Shown here: piece after piece, positions 52,017 to 61,733 of the stretch
Numbering within the stretch: position 1 is the stretch's first letter
How the letters are laid out: each line of letters opens with the position of its first letter
Assembly (NCBI GenBank): GCA_009694185.1
Contig: SHVR01000001.1
Span: forward strand, 85,379-149,378
Direction of reading: 5' to 3'
From: Alphaproteobacteria bacterium
GTDB lineage: Bacteria; Pseudomonadota; Alphaproteobacteria; SHVR01
DNA: 64,000 nucleotides
Translations under genes and position numbers: made by a program
Notes under the pieces: generated by a model
Seen by the model: the letters and a program-made list of their open reading frames with translations, nothing else
What the model was told of the DNA's origin: nothing
Databases searched by the model: none

Positions 52017-52874
52017 ATGACGACGGCTGAAGTCAGTATCGAAACCCCGTCCGGCAAGGGCGCCGGAGACGAGAATTTCCCGGTCGGCTCCTGGTTGTTG
52101 CCGAAGCGCCTCCGCCCGCACGTCAAGGCGTTCTACGACTTCGTGCGCGCGGCCGACGACATTGGCGACAATCCGCTGTTGCCGCCGGACGAGAAGATCG
52201 CCCGGCTCGACCGGTTCGACAGGGCGGTGCGGGGTCTGGCGGCGCCGGGCGAGGACGTGCCGAAGGCGGAGCGTCTCCGCCAGAGCCTCGCCGCGACGGG
52301 CGTCACGGCCCAGCACGCGGTCGACCTGCTGGGCGCCTTCAAGCGCGACGCCTATCAGCTCCGCTACACCGGCTGGGACGATTTGCTCGGCTATTGCATC
52401 TTGTCGGCGGCACCGGTCGGCCGTTTCCTGCTCGATCTGCATGGCGAGGACCGGGCCGGCTGGGCGGCGAGCGACGCCCTCTGCAACGCCCTTCAAGTGC
52501 TCAATCATTTGCAGGATTGCGGCGACGATTATCGCACCCTCGACCGGGTCTATCTGCCCGAGCCCTGGCTTGCGGCAGCCGGGACCGGCGTTACCGCGCT
52601 CGGTGCGGCGCGGGCCTCTCCCGGGCTCCGCCGCGTCCTCGACCGGACGCTCGACGAGACCGCCAGCCTGCTCGCCACGGCCCGCCGCTTGCCCTTCGTC
52701 CTCAAGAGCCGCGGCCTCGCGCACGAATCGGCGGCCATCCTGGCGATCGCCGAGCGCCTGGCGGTGGAACTCAGGCGGCGCGACCCGCTCGCCGGCCGGG
52801 TCGTGCTGAGCAAGCCCCGAACCATGGGCTGCGTGCTTTCGGGCATCTATCGCCGCTGGCGAGGCCGCTGGTGA
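52017..52874 (+). CDS. hpnC: HpnC, squalene synthase subfamily (hydroxysqualene-forming)
   Basis: A 285-residue trans-isoprenyl diphosphate synthase-like enzyme. It has the first Asp motif in FVRAADDIGDNP and the second in QDCGDDYRTLDRVYLP. HpnC turns presqualene diphosphate into hydroxysqualene in the HpnCDE route. The N-terminus NFPVGSWLLPKRLRPHVKAF is typical of HpnC rather than HpnD. The stop overlaps the hpnD start (GTGA), so hpnC-D-E are translationally coupled. A MITE-like element lies upstream. Confidence 0.94.
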   Translation: MTTAEVSIETPSGKGAGDENFPVGSWLLPKRLRPHVKAFYDFVRAADDIGDNPLLPPDEKIARLDRFDRAVRGLAAPGEDVPKAERLRQSLAATGVTAQHAVDLLGAFKRDAYQLRYTGWDDLLGYCILSAAPVGRFLLDLHGEDRAGWAASDALCNALQVLNHLQDCGDDYRTLDRVYLPEPWLAAAGTGVTALGAARASPGLRRVLDRTLDETASLLATARRLPFVLKSRGLAHESAAILAIAERLAVELRRRDPLAGRVVLSKPRTMGCVLSGIYRRWRGRW

Positions 52875-53719
52875 CCGGCCCCCCATCGGCCGACGCGGCG
52901 ACAGTCCGGGCGCTGGTCGAACGCTCCGGCACCTCGTTCTATTGGGCCATGCGCTTCCTCGCGGCCGAGCGGCGCGCCGCCATGTTTGCCATCTACGCCT
53001 TCTGCCGGGCGGTCGACGATGTGGTTGACGAGCCGGGGACGGATGCGGCCAAGGCGGCCGGCCTCGATTTTTGGCGGCGCGAAATCGAGTTGATCCATGG
53101 CGGTGCGCCTGAAGGCGCCATCGGCCGGGAATTGGCGCAAGCTCGCCGCCGCTTCGATCTCGAACGGGCCGACTTCACCGCCGTCATCGACGGCATGGCC
53201 ATGGATGCGGGTGCCCCGATCCGGGCACCCAGCATGGTCGAGCTCGATCTCTACTGCGACCGCGTGGCCTGTGCCGTCGGGCGCCTCTCGGTGCGCGCCT
53301 TCGGCGCGCCGGTCGCGGCCGGACTGCGTTTGGCGGCGGCCCAGGGCCGGGCGTTGCAACTGACGAACATCCTCCGCGACCTCGCCGAGGATGCCGCCAT
53401 CGGCCGGCTCTATCTGCCACGCGAGCTGCTGACGGCGCACGGCATCATGGCGAGCGATCCCGATGCGGTCCTGACCCATCCGGCGCTTGGCCGGGTCTGC
53501 CGGGATATGGCTAGTCTTGCCCACGGCCATTTTGCGGCGGCCGCGGCCGCCATGGCCGAATGCCCCAGGCCGAGCGTCCGGCCGGCCCGGGTGATGCTGG
53601 AAGTCTACCGCCGGACATTGACCGCGCTCGAAGCACGCGGCTGGTCGAAACCCGCCGAGGCGATTGCGATCGCCAAACCGGTCAAGCTCTGGATCGCGCT
53701 CCGCCACGGCCTTCTGTGA
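52871..53719 (+). CDS. hpnD: HpnD, presqualene diphosphate synthase
   Basis: A 282-residue enzyme of the phytoene/squalene synthase family that joins two farnesyl diphosphates to presqualene diphosphate. AIYAFCRAVDDVVDEPG is the first Asp motif, TNILRDLAEDAAIGRLYLP the second, and SFYWAMRFLAAERRAAMFA is the N-terminal signature. The GTG at 52871 overlaps the hpnC stop, and the stop overlaps the hpnE GTG. An open frame upstream in the same phase is antisense-like and was ignored. Confidence 0.95.
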   Translation: MTGPPSADAATVRALVERSGTSFYWAMRFLAAERRAAMFAIYAFCRAVDDVVDEPGTDAAKAAGLDFWRREIELIHGGAPEGAIGRELAQARRRFDLERADFTAVIDGMAMDAGAPIRAPSMVELDLYCDRVACAVGRLSVRAFGAPVAAGLRLAAAQGRALQLTNILRDLAEDAAIGRLYLPRELLTAHGIMASDPDAVLTHPALGRVCRDMASLAHGHFAAAAAAMAECPRPSVRPARVMLEVYRRTLTALEARGWSKPAEAIAIAKPVKLWIALRHGLL

Positions 53720-55020
53720 GGGCCGGCACGGTCCATATCGTGGGTGCGGGTCTCGCCGGCCTCGCGGCGGCGGTCACGCTCAGGGCGAGCGGGCGCGGCT
53801 TGCGGCTGCGCCTGTGGGAAGCGAGCGGGCAAGCGGGCGGGCGCTGCCGTTCGTTCGACGACGCCCTGCTGGGATGCCATATCGACAATGGCAATCATCT
53901 GATGCTGGGTGCCAACCCGGCGCTGTTCCGCTACCTCGGCCTGATCGGCGCGGGCGATGGCCTGTTCACGCCGGCCGACACCAGCTTTCCCTTTGTCGAC
54001 CTGGGCACCGGCACCAGTTGGCGCCTGCGGCCCAACCCGGGCCGCCTGCCTTGGTGGCTGCTGGTTCCCGGCCGGCGCGTGCCCGACACCAGTGTGGGCG
54101 ACTATCTCGGCCTGTTTCGCCTGCTTCGAGCGGGCGCCGATCGGACCGTCGGGGATTGTCTCGCGGGCGAGAGCCTGCTGTTTCGGCGCCTCTGGGAGCC
54201 GCTCACGGTTGCGGTGTTGAATGCCGCACCGAACGAGGGCGCGGCCCAGCTTTTGGCCAGGGTCGTGCGCGACACTTTTTTCGCCGGCGGTGCCGCATGC
54301 CGCCCCTATATGTCGCGCCACGGCCTCTCCGAGGCACTCATCGACCCGGCCGTCGCCTGGCTGGCGCGGTCCGGGGCCAGCCTCGCCACCGGCAGCCTGG
54401 TGCGCGCGCTGGCGGGCGAACCGACACACGGCCGTGTCGGCCGGCTCCTCTTCGGCGGCGGCGAGGTGACGGTCGCGCCGGCCGACCGGGTCGTTCTGGC
54501 GGTGCCGCCCCAGGCGGCGGCGCGTCTGGTGCCCGGGCTTGGCGTGCCGGACGGCAGCCGCGCCATCGTCAATGTCCATTACCGCTTGCCCGAAGCCGTG
54601 CCCGCATCCGGCGAGGCGGTCGCCTTTGTCGGCATCGTGGGTGGGACCGCCCAGTGGATGTTCCGGCGCGGCGCCCTGGCCTCGGTCACGGTGAGTGCCG
54701 CCGACGCGCTCTGCGAATGGCCGGAAGAGGCGATCGCGGCGCGGCTTTGGCCGGATGTCGCCCAGGCACTTCGCTTGCTGGGGCACGGCGACCGGCCGCT
54801 GGACACGCCGCCGGTTGCGCGCGTGATCAAGGAGAAGCGGGCAACCTTCCTGCAATCGCCCGCCAACGAGCGGCGGCGGCCACGCCCGCGCATCGGCCGG
54901 GGCAATTTGTTTCTTGCCGGCGATTGGACGGATACGGGCCTGCCGGCGACCATCGAGGGCGCCATTCGTTCCGGCGCCCAGGCCGCGAAAGCCCTACTCG
55001 AAAGCTTGACAGAATCGTGA
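53716..55020 (+). CDS. hpnE: HpnE, squalene-associated FAD-dependent desaturase/reductase
   Basis: A 434-residue flavoprotein of the amine-oxidase/phytoene-desaturase family that reduces hydroxysqualene to squalene. The FAD-binding N-terminus is HIVGAGLAGLAAAVTLRASG with WEASGQAGGRCRSF, and the C-terminal FAD motif is LFLAGDWTDTGLPATIEGAI. The GTG at 53716 overlaps the hpnD stop (GTGA). It closes the hpnC-D-E block; shc follows after 88 bp, probably in the same transcript. Confidence 0.95.
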   Translation: MRAGTVHIVGAGLAGLAAAVTLRASGRGLRLRLWEASGQAGGRCRSFDDALLGCHIDNGNHLMLGANPALFRYLGLIGAGDGLFTPADTSFPFVDLGTGTSWRLRPNPGRLPWWLLVPGRRVPDTSVGDYLGLFRLLRAGADRTVGDCLAGESLLFRRLWEPLTVAVLNAAPNEGAAQLLARVVRDTFFAGGAACRPYMSRHGLSEALIDPAVAWLARSGASLATGSLVRALAGEPTHGRVGRLLFGGGEVTVAPADRVVLAVPPQAAARLVPGLGVPDGSRAIVNVHYRLPEAVPASGEAVAFVGIVGGTAQWMFRRGALASVTVSAADALCEWPEEAIAARLWPDVAQALRLLGHGDRPLDTPPVARVIKEKRATFLQSPANERRRPRPRIGRGNLFLAGDWTDTGLPATIEGAIRSGAQAAKALLESLTES

Positions 55021-55108
55021 AAATCCCTAGTTTCCAGAGCCTTGTGAACCGGACGTCGCCCGTTGGGGGCGCTGGGTCGACGGTGTTCACGGATATATCA
55101 TCATTGTC

Positions 55109-57076
55109 ATGACGATTGCTGCATTGCAGAGCGATGGGAATCGGGGTCCGACCCCCGCCGACCCGGCCGTCGGCCGTGTCGACTCAATGATCGGCGAGCT
55201 GGCCGAGGCACTGCGCCAGCGTCAGGCGCCGGACGGCCACTGGCTGTTCGACCTCGAGGCCGATACGACCATTCCCGCCGAATACATCATGCTCGAGCAT
55301 TACTTGGACGACATCGACCCCACGGTCGAGGCGAAGCTGGCGCGCTATCTCCGCGACCGCCAGGGCGAGCATGGCGGCTGGCCGCTGTTTTACGGCGGCG
55401 CCTTCAACATCAGCGCCAGCGTCAAGGCCTATCTGGCGCTCAAGCTCGTCGGCGACGATCCCGACGCGCCGCATATGTGCCGCGCCCGGGCCGCCATCCT
55501 GGCCCAGGGTGGTGCCGCCACCGCCAACGTCTTCACGCGGGTGGCGCTGGCGTTATTCGGTCAGGTGCCATGGCGGGCGACACCCACCATGCCGATCGAG
55601 ATCATGTTGCTGCCGGCCTGGTCGCCATTTCACATCGACAAAGTGTCCTACTGGTCGCGCACGGTGATGGTTCCCTTGCTGGTGCTGATGGCGTTGAAGC
55701 CGGAGGCCGCTAATCCCAGGCGAGTCGATATTGCCGAACTGTTCACCGTGCCGCCCGACCGGCACCCGAATTATCAAGTCAATCCGACGGGATCGCGCAC
55801 CGGCGAGCTGTTCCTCTGGTTGGACAAGGCGCTCAAGGTGGTGGAGCCGCTCTTCCCGGAGAAGCCGCGCCAGCGAGCTTTGGACGCGGCGGTCGCCTGG
55901 TTCACGGCGCGCATGAACGGCGAGCATGGCCTGGGCGGCATCTTCCCGGCCATGGCGAACACGGTCATGGCGCTCGCCGCGCTCGGCTACCCGCGCGAGC
56001 ATCCCCTGTTCCGGGACGGCATGATGGCGCTTCGCAAGCTGCTCCTGGTCGACGCGGGCGAGAGTGGCTACTGCCAACCCTGCGTCTCGCCCATATGGGA
56101 TACGGGCCTGGCCCTTCTGGCGATGCTGGAGGCGGGTGAGGCGGGCGACGGCGCCGTTGTCCGGCGGGCTTGCGACTGGCTGAGGGACCGGCAGATCAAC
56201 GACGTGGTCGGCGATTGGGCGGTGCGGCGGCCGGGCCTGGCGCCCGGCGGCTGGGCCTTTCAGTACGAGAACGCCCATTATCCGGACGTCGACGATACGG
56301 CGGCCGTCGCCATGGGTCTGCATCGGGCCGATCCCGTGCGCTACCGGGAAGCGCTCGAGCGGGCCGAGGTGTGGATCCTCGGCATGCAGTCGAAGAATGG
56401 CGGCTGGGGTTCGTTCGATGCCGATAACACCCACTATCATTTGAACCATATTCCGTTCGCCGACCATGGCGCGCTGCTCGACCCGCCGACCGCCGATGTG
56501 AGTGCCCGCTGTATCGGCATGTTGGCGCAACTCGGCCATGACTCGCGCCATCCGGCGGTTGCCCGTGGCGTCGACTATCTAAAGCGCGAGCAGGAGGCAA
56601 ACGGTTCCTGGTTCGGCCGTTGGGGCAGCAATTATGTTTACGGCACCTGGTCGGTTCTGGCCGCCTTGAACGCGGCGGGCGAAGACATGCGCGCACCCTA
56701 TGTGCGGCGGGCGGTCGCGTGGCTGGCCGAGCGCCAGAATTCTGACGGCGGCTGGGGCGAGGAACTGTCCTCCTATGAACCCGAGCACAAGGATCGCGCG
56801 GCCGCCAGCACGCCCTCGCAGACGGCCTGGGCCGTGCTCGCCATGATGGCGGCGGGCGAGGTCGCTCACCCGGCGGTCCGGCGCGGGATCGCCTATCTGG
56901 TCGACCAGCCGCATGTGAACGGGCGGCTCGATGAACCCTGGTATACCGGCGTCGGCTTCCCGCGCGTCTTCTATCTGCGCTATCACGGCTATGCCGCCTA
57001 TTTCCCGCTCTGGGCCTTGGCGCGCTATCGCAATCTGACGCGCGGCAACACCGGACATGTGCCCCACGGCATCTGA
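55109..57076 (+). CDS. shc: Squalene-hopene cyclase
   Basis: A 655-residue cyclase that turns squalene into hopene and hopanol. The protonating Asp motif is PDVDDTAAVAMG (Asp393, Asp395, Asp396), and several QW repeats are visible, for example QSKNGGWGSFDADN, QEANGSWFGRWGSNYVYGTW and QNSDGGWGEE. The length and motif spacing are those of bacterial SHCs. It has no clear ribosome site, which may point to coupling or a leaderless segment. Its end overlaps hpnG by 20 bp. It is a peripheral membrane enzyme of the inner membrane. Confidence 0.97.
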   Translation: MTIAALQSDGNRGPTPADPAVGRVDSMIGELAEALRQRQAPDGHWLFDLEADTTIPAEYIMLEHYLDDIDPTVEAKLARYLRDRQGEHGGWPLFYGGAFNISASVKAYLALKLVGDDPDAPHMCRARAAILAQGGAATANVFTRVALALFGQVPWRATPTMPIEIMLLPAWSPFHIDKVSYWSRTVMVPLLVLMALKPEAANPRRVDIAELFTVPPDRHPNYQVNPTGSRTGELFLWLDKALKVVEPLFPEKPRQRALDAAVAWFTARMNGEHGLGGIFPAMANTVMALAALGYPREHPLFRDGMMALRKLLLVDAGESGYCQPCVSPIWDTGLALLAMLEAGEAGDGAVVRRACDWLRDRQINDVVGDWAVRRPGLAPGGWAFQYENAHYPDVDDTAAVAMGLHRADPVRYREALERAEVWILGMQSKNGGWGSFDADNTHYHLNHIPFADHGALLDPPTADVSARCIGMLAQLGHDSRHPAVARGVDYLKREQEANGSWFGRWGSNYVYGTWSVLAALNAAGEDMRAPYVRRAVAWLAERQNSDGGWGEELSSYEPEHKDRAAASTPSQTAWAVLAMMAAGEVAHPAVRRGIAYLVDQPHVNGRLDEPWYTGVGFPRVFYLRYHGYAAYFPLWALARYRNLTRGNTGHVPHGI

Positions 57077-57791
57077 CGCGGGGACTAATCCTCACCGCAT
57101 CGCCATCATTGTCGGCCTTGGGGTCGAGGCGCGGCTGATCCGATCCCAGGCCCGGCGCCTCGCCGCCACGGAGCGGCCGTTCGTCGGCCTCGCGGGCGCC
57201 AACGCGGCCCGGGCCGAGGCGCTGGCGCGGGCTGCCGTGAGCCAGGGTGTGGCGGGCCTGGCGAGCTTCGGGGTCGCGGGCGGCCTCGCTCCCGGGCTTC
57301 TGCCCGGCGCCCTGGTGCTGGCGACCCAGCTCGTGCCACGCGGTGGCGGGGCGGTGCGCACGGACGAGGCGTGGCGGCGCCGGCTGGTCGAGCGGCTCGC
57401 CGGCAGGATACGGCCGGTGGCGGCGCCGGTGGCGGGCTCGGCCGAGGCCGTGGCCGACCCGTCCGCCAAGGCGGCGCTCGCCTATGAGACGGGTGCTGTC
57501 GCGGTCGACATGGAAAGCGAAGCCGTGGCCCGGGTGGCGTTCCAGGCCGGACTGCCTTTCCTCCTGGTGCGGGCCATCGCCGATCCGGCCAGCCGCGCCA
57601 TCCCGCCGGTGGCGCTGGCGGCGCTTGGGCCCCATGGTCGCATCCGGCCGCTCGCCACGCTCATGGCACTGGCGCGCGACCCGGCCCAGTTTCCGGCGCT
57701 GCTTCAGGTTGCCCGGGATATGCGGGCGGCGCTTGCGACCCTAGGCGACGTTGCTCGCCTTGGCGGCCCCAGCCTTGGTTTTTTTGCCTAG
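57057..57791 (+). CDS. hpnG: HpnG, adenosylhopane nucleosidase/phosphorylase
   Basis: A 244-residue protein of the nucleoside phosphorylase superfamily that removes adenine from adenosylhopane. The N-terminal GLGVEARLIRSQARRLA and GVAGLASFGVAGGLAPGLLP are family-like, and GAVAVDMESEAVARVA is the purine-nucleosidase signature with the catalytic acidic residue pair. It overlaps shc by 20 bp. Its last 51 bp overlap the convergent hpnH gene, which makes adenosylhopane, the preceding step. Confidence 0.9.
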   Translation: MCPTASDAGTNPHRIAIIVGLGVEARLIRSQARRLAATERPFVGLAGANAARAEALARAAVSQGVAGLASFGVAGGLAPGLLPGALVLATQLVPRGGGAVRTDEAWRRRLVERLAGRIRPVAAPVAGSAEAVADPSAKAALAYETGAVAVDMESEAVARVAFQAGLPFLLVRAIADPASRAIPPVALAALGPHGRIRPLATLMALARDPAQFPALLQVARDMRAALATLGDVARLGGPSLGFFA

Positions 57792-58904
57792 GGGCTCGTG
57801 CTTGGTCTTCTGGAGAAAATCCAACACGTTATGGTCGAAGACATAGTCGGCCGAGCGTTGGTCCTCGAGCGGAATCTCCGGCGCCATCGGTTTGGTCGTG
57901 TTGATGCCGCGCAGATTGACGAACAGCGCCTTCAACGGATTTGAGATCGTGTCTTCGACGGCCGTACCCTCGAAGCCGCAATGCACCATGCAGTCGGCGC
58001 ATTTCTCATAGTTGCCGGTGCCGTACTGCTCCCACACCGTGGTTTCCATGAGTTCAGTGAAGCTCTTGGCGTAACCCTCGCCAAGCAGATAGCAGGGCCG
58101 CTGCCAACCAAAGACGTTGCGCGTCGGATTGCTCCACGGCGTGCAGCGATAGGTCTGGTTGCCAGCCAGGAAATCGAGGAACAGGGTGGACTGGGAGAAT
58201 TCCCAGTTCTTGCCCTTACCGAGCCGGAAAACGTCGCGAAACAGTTCTTTCGTCTGGCGCCGATTCAAGAAATGTTGCTGGTCGGGGGCGCGTTCATAGG
58301 CGTAGCCGGGCGAGACCGTGATGCCATCGACGCCGAGTTCGCGGCAATGGTCGAAGAAGGCCGCCACGCGGGCCGGCTGCATGTTGTTGAAGAGGGTGCA
58401 ATTGACGTTGACCCTGAAGCCCTTCGCCTTGGCCGCGTGGATCGCGCGCACCACCCGGTCATAGACGCCATCCTGGCAGACCGACTTGTCATGCTCTTCC
58501 TTGAGCCCGTCGAGATGGACCGAGAAGGTGAGATAGGGACTCGGGCGAAAGAGATCGAGCTTCTTCTCTAACAACAGCGCGTTGGTGCAGAGATAGATGA
58601 ACTTCTTGCGCGCCACGATGGCGGCGACGATGGTGCCGATCTCACGGTGCAGCAGCGGCTCGCCACCCGGGATCGAGACGATCGGCGCGCCGCACTCGTC
58701 GACGGCCGCGAGGCATTCCTCGAGCGAAAGCCGGCGATTCAGGATCTCGTCCGGGTAATCGATCTTGCCGCAGCCGGCGCAGGCCAGGTTGCAGCGGAAC
58801 AACGGCTCCAGCATCAGCACCAAGGGGAATCGCTTCCGCCCGGCGAGCCGATTGCGCAGAATGTAGCTGCCGACCTTGATCTGCTGGATTAATGGAATTC
58901 CCAC
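57741..58904 (-). CDS. hpnH: HpnH, radical SAM adenosylhopane synthase
   Basis: A 387-residue radical SAM enzyme that adds a 5'-deoxyadenosyl radical to diploptene. EPLFRCNLACAGCGKIDYP holds the C-x3-C-x2-C cluster, VSIPGGEPLLHREIG the SAM-binding GGE motif, and the C-terminal half includes the SPASM-like Cys cluster in YEKCADCMVHCGFEG. The start is a GTG with AAGGCGGGG before it. ispH lies 20 bp upstream on the same strand, so precursor supply and side-chain attachment are co-transcribed. It overlaps hpnG tail to tail. Confidence 0.96.
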   Translation of the reverse strand: MGIPLIQQIKVGSYILRNRLAGRKRFPLVLMLEPLFRCNLACAGCGKIDYPDEILNRRLSLEECLAAVDECGAPIVSIPGGEPLLHREIGTIVAAIVARKKFIYLCTNALLLEKKLDLFRPSPYLTFSVHLDGLKEEHDKSVCQDGVYDRVVRAIHAAKAKGFRVNVNCTLFNNMQPARVAAFFDHCRELGVDGITVSPGYAYERAPDQQHFLNRRQTKELFRDVFRLGKGKNWEFSQSTLFLDFLAGNQTYRCTPWSNPTRNVFGWQRPCYLLGEGYAKSFTELMETTVWEQYGTGNYEKCADCMVHCGFEGTAVEDTISNPLKALFVNLRGINTTKPMAPEIPLEDQRSADYVFDHNVLDFLQKTKHEPLGKKTKAGAAKASNVA

Positions 58905-58924
58905 GTCCCCGCCTTATCGCTGTG

Positions 58925-59881
58925 TCATACGTTGACGTTCGCCACTTCGTCGGGCAGTCGGAAGCGCACGCTTTCTTCGACACCCGCATGCTCGGCCACG
59001 TGCGAGGCACCAAAGGCGCGCAGCCGGTCGATCACTTCCTGGACCAGCTTTTCCGGTGCCGACGCTCCGGCGGTGACGCCGACCACCTTGGCGTTCGTCA
59101 GCCATTCGGCCGAGAGTTCGCTCGCGTCGTTGATCAGATAGCTCGGCACGCCGATGTCGCCGCCGATCTCGCGCAAGCGATTGGAATTGGAACTGTTGCG
59201 CGCGCCGACCACGATCAGCACGTCGACCCCGCTCGTCAATTCCCTGACCGCGCGCTGGCGATTCTGGGTCGCGTAACAGATGTCGCGCACGTCCGGGCCG
59301 ACAATGGCCGGGAAGCGGCGTTTCAACGCCTCGATAATGTCGCGCGTGTCGTCGACGCTGAGCGTCGTCTGGGTAACGTAGGAAACCCGGCTCGGGTCGC
59401 CCACGACGATCAGGTCCACGTCATCGACGCTCGAGACCAGAATGACGCCACCGGGAATACGGCCGCGGGTTCCTTCCACCTCGGGATGGCCTTCATGGCC
59501 GATCAGGATGGTCTGGAAGCCCCGCTCGGCGTAACGCTGGCCCTCGCGGTGGACCTTGGAGACCAGGGGACAAGTGGCGTCGATCACCGGCAGTTCGCGC
59601 CGCGACGCCTCGTTCTCCACCGACTCGGAAACCCCGTGGGCGCTGAAAATCGTTACGCCGCCGGTTGGGATTTCGTCCAGCTCCTCGACAAACACCGCGC
59701 CCTTGGCCCTGAGATCCTCCACCACCCGTTTGTTGTGGACGATCTCATGACGCACATAGACGGGCGGTCCGTACTTGATCAGTGCCCGTTCGACGATCTC
59801 GATGGCACGCTCCACGCCAGCGCAAAAACCACGCGGATTAGCGAGAACCACCCGGAAAGGTGTAGTCGTTGGCTGGTTCAT
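58925..59881 (-). CDS. ispH: 4-hydroxy-3-methylbut-2-enyl diphosphate reductase
   Basis: A 318-residue iron-sulfur enzyme of the MEP pathway that makes IPP and DMAPP. The three cluster cysteines are visible: [17 protein letters not shown] near the N-terminus, [17 protein letters not shown], and [11 protein letters not shown]. The Glu that donates protons is in the ARGTEGRxP-equivalent region ([10 protein letters not shown]). The gene heads an operon with hpnH, so isoprenoid supply is linked to hopanoid synthesis. The leader upstream (59882-60055) is shared with hpnA on the other strand. Confidence 0.96.
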   Translation of the reverse strand: MNQPTTTPFRVVLANPRGFCAGVERAIEIVERALIKYGPPVYVRHEIVHNKRVVEDLRAKGAVFVEELDEIPTGGVTIFSAHGVSESVENEASRRELPVIDATCPLVSKVHREGQRYAERGFQTILIGHEGHPEVEGTRGRIPGGVILVSSVDDVDLIVVGDPSRVSYVTQTTLSVDDTRDIIEALKRRFPAIVGPDVRDICYATQNRQRAVRELTSGVDVLIVVGARNSSNSNRLREIGGDIGVPSYLINDASELSAEWLTNAKVVGVTAGASAPEKLVQEVIDRLRAFGASHVAEHAGVEESVRFRLPDEVANVNV

Positions 59882-60055
59882 TCTGTCAATCTGTTGTCGT
59901 CGTTAGACTGCCGCGGAACGGGCCGGGAACTGTCCCAACCGGCCTCGAACCCGTATACGGCCAACCTTAGAACATTTCGATAGCACGGGCACCGGGCGGG
60001 TTCTAGACGATCGTCGCTTTTTAATCACAGCGTTGCAGATGAGCATCAGTCGGCC

Positions 60056-61042
60056 ATGACCGTCCTGATTACCGGCGCCAACGGCTTCGTGGGCGCCGCC
60101 GTCTTGCGCCGGCTGGTGGCGGCCGGCCAAGCGGTTCGGGCCCTGGTCCGCCCCGGCTCCAATCGCCGCAACCTTGCCGGCCTCCCGGTCGAGATCGTCG
60201 AGGGCGATCTGCTGGACAGCGCCAGCCGGACGCGCTCGGTCGCCGGCTGTTCGGCGCTCTTCCATGTGGCGGCGGACTATCGCTTGTGGGTGCGGGATCC
60301 GGCGCCGCTTTATGCCGCCAATGTCGAGGGTACGCGCGGGCTGCTGCTGGCGGCTGGCGACGCGGGGGTCCGGCGCATCGTCTATACCAGCAGCGTGGCG
60401 GTGCTGGGGCACCGGCCCGATGGCCGCCCGGCCGACGAGACGACCGGCGCCACGCTCGCCGACATGATCGGGCATTACAAGCGTTCGAAGTTCCTCGCCG
60501 AGGCGGCGGTAAGCGAATTGGTGGCGAAGGGCCTGCCGGTGGTCACGGTGAACCCATCGACGCCGGTCGGTCCGGGTGACGTGCGGCCGACGCCGACCGG
60601 CCGGCTGATCGTCGAAGCCGCCCGTGGCCGCGTGCCCGCCTTCGTCGAAACGGGCCTCAATATCGTGCATGTGGATGACGTCGCCGAGGGCCACTGGCTG
60701 GCCTACGGGAAGGGGCGGGTGGGCGAGCGTTATGTGCTGGGGGGAGACGACATGAGTCTGCGCCAGATTCTGACGGCGATCGCCTGGCTCACCGGCCGCC
60801 GGCCACCCACCATGGCACTCCCCCATGCGCTCGTCATGCCGATCGCCGTCATGGCGGAAGCCTGGGCGCGGCTGTTCGGCGGTGAGCCGTTCGCCACCGT
60901 GGACGGGGTGCGCATGGCGCGCGCGGCCATGTTCTTTTCCTCGGCCAAGGCGATGGCGGAACTCGGCTACCGCCCGCGGCCGGCCGAACAGGCACTCCGG
61001 GACGCGGTCGCCTGGTTCCGGGCCAACGGCTACTGCAATTGA
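60056..61042 (+). CDS. hpnA: HpnA, hopanoid-associated NAD-dependent sugar epimerase-like protein
   Basis: A 328-residue extended SDR. VLITGANGFVGAAVLRRL is the NAD site, and the catalytic Tyr-Lys is in GHYKRSKFLAEAAV, with the Ser in YTSSVAVLG. HpnA is nearly always found in hopanoid loci, but its substrate is not firmly known; a role in forming bacteriohopanetetrol from ribosylhopane or its open aldehyde is an inference, not shown. It is divergent from ispH and converges with an mlaC-like gene 17 bp downstream. Confidence 0.93.
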   Translation: MTVLITGANGFVGAAVLRRLVAAGQAVRALVRPGSNRRNLAGLPVEIVEGDLLDSASRTRSVAGCSALFHVAADYRLWVRDPAPLYAANVEGTRGLLLAAGDAGVRRIVYTSSVAVLGHRPDGRPADETTGATLADMIGHYKRSKFLAEAAVSELVAKGLPVVTVNPSTPVGPGDVRPTPTGRLIVEAARGRVPAFVETGLNIVHVDDVAEGHWLAYGKGRVGERYVLGGDDMSLRQILTAIAWLTGRRPPTMALPHALVMPIAVMAEAWARLFGGEPFATVDGVRMARAAMFFSSAKAMAELGYRPRPAEQALRDAVAWFRANGYCN

Positions 61043-61059
61043 GTCGATTGGTGGCCCGA

Positions 61060-61707
61060 TCAGCGAATTTGGGCTTGCGCCACCCGTGCGCGCAAGACGA
61101 CCAGCAGGCCGTCGATGTTGCCGCCGCCGCGCTGCACGATGGACGCGATCTCGGAGCGTAGCGTGATCAGCATGCTGATCTCTTCCACGGCCACGTCGAT
61201 GATCCGGTTGTTGCCGTCCGGCTGGGACCGCACCCGCCAATCGACTTTGATCGGCGATCCGCCACCCGGGCTCACGATTTCGGTCGAGACCGATATGTCG
61301 CCGTCCGCTTCGGGCCGCGATCCCTTGATGCGATAGGTTTCGCCGGAATATTGCGCGAAGCGGCCGGCATAGGTGTTGACGATCATTTCCTCGAACAGCT
61401 TGAGATATTCCCCTTGCTGTGCCGGGGTCGCGGAGCGCCAGAACCGGCCGAGGCAAAACTTGGCAATCGACGTCAGGTCGAAACCCTCGGCCAGCAAGTC
61501 GGCGAACTGCTTGGTCTTGGCTTCCTTGCTCGCGTCGGAAGCGGCGAACACCTGGATGGCGCGCGAGGCCAGCCGGTCGACGAAGGCCTGCGGCGTTTCC
61601 GCGGCCAGGGCGGGCGACCCGCCGCCGGCCAATAGCGCCGCCATCGAGGCCAGGAGGGCCGCCGCCAGATAGAGGCGGCGCGCAATTGTCGCGATGCTCG
61701 CCGGCAT
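61060..61707 (-). CDS. MlaC/Ttg2D-family phospholipid-binding protein
   Basis: A 215-residue periplasmic lipid carrier with a signal peptide ending near ALA (ATG at 61707; an in-frame TTG at 61728 is possible). LLAEGFDLTSIAKFCLGRFW and EYLKLFEEMIVNTYAGRF are the family segments, and NRIIDVAVEEISMLITLR is the C-terminal strand. It lies 26 bp after an mlaA-like gene on the same strand, so it probably shuttles phospholipid from MlaA at the outer membrane. It is a clear paralogue of the hpnM-like gene at 41.8 kb. The mlaFED transporter genes are not in the window. Confidence 0.88.
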   Translation of the reverse strand: MPASIATIARRLYLAAALLASMAALLAGGGSPALAAETPQAFVDRLASRAIQVFAASDASKEAKTKQFADLLAEGFDLTSIAKFCLGRFWRSATPAQQGEYLKLFEEMIVNTYAGRFAQYSGETYRIKGSRPEADGDISVSTEIVSPGGGSPIKVDWRVRSQPDGNNRIIDVAVEEISMLITLRSEIASIVQRGGGNIDGLLVVLRARVAQAQIR

Positions 61708-61733
61708 GGCCGCGCTTCCCCGCGCCAAATCCG

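Noticed and set aside
57775..57790. T7 run as a terminator between hpnG and hpnH
   Set aside because: It lies inside both overlapping coding ends, and no stem of suitable strength precedes it.
59903..61456. A 517-codon minus-strand frame opposite hpnA
   Set aside because: No motif and atypical composition; hpnA and the mlaC-like gene explain the region.
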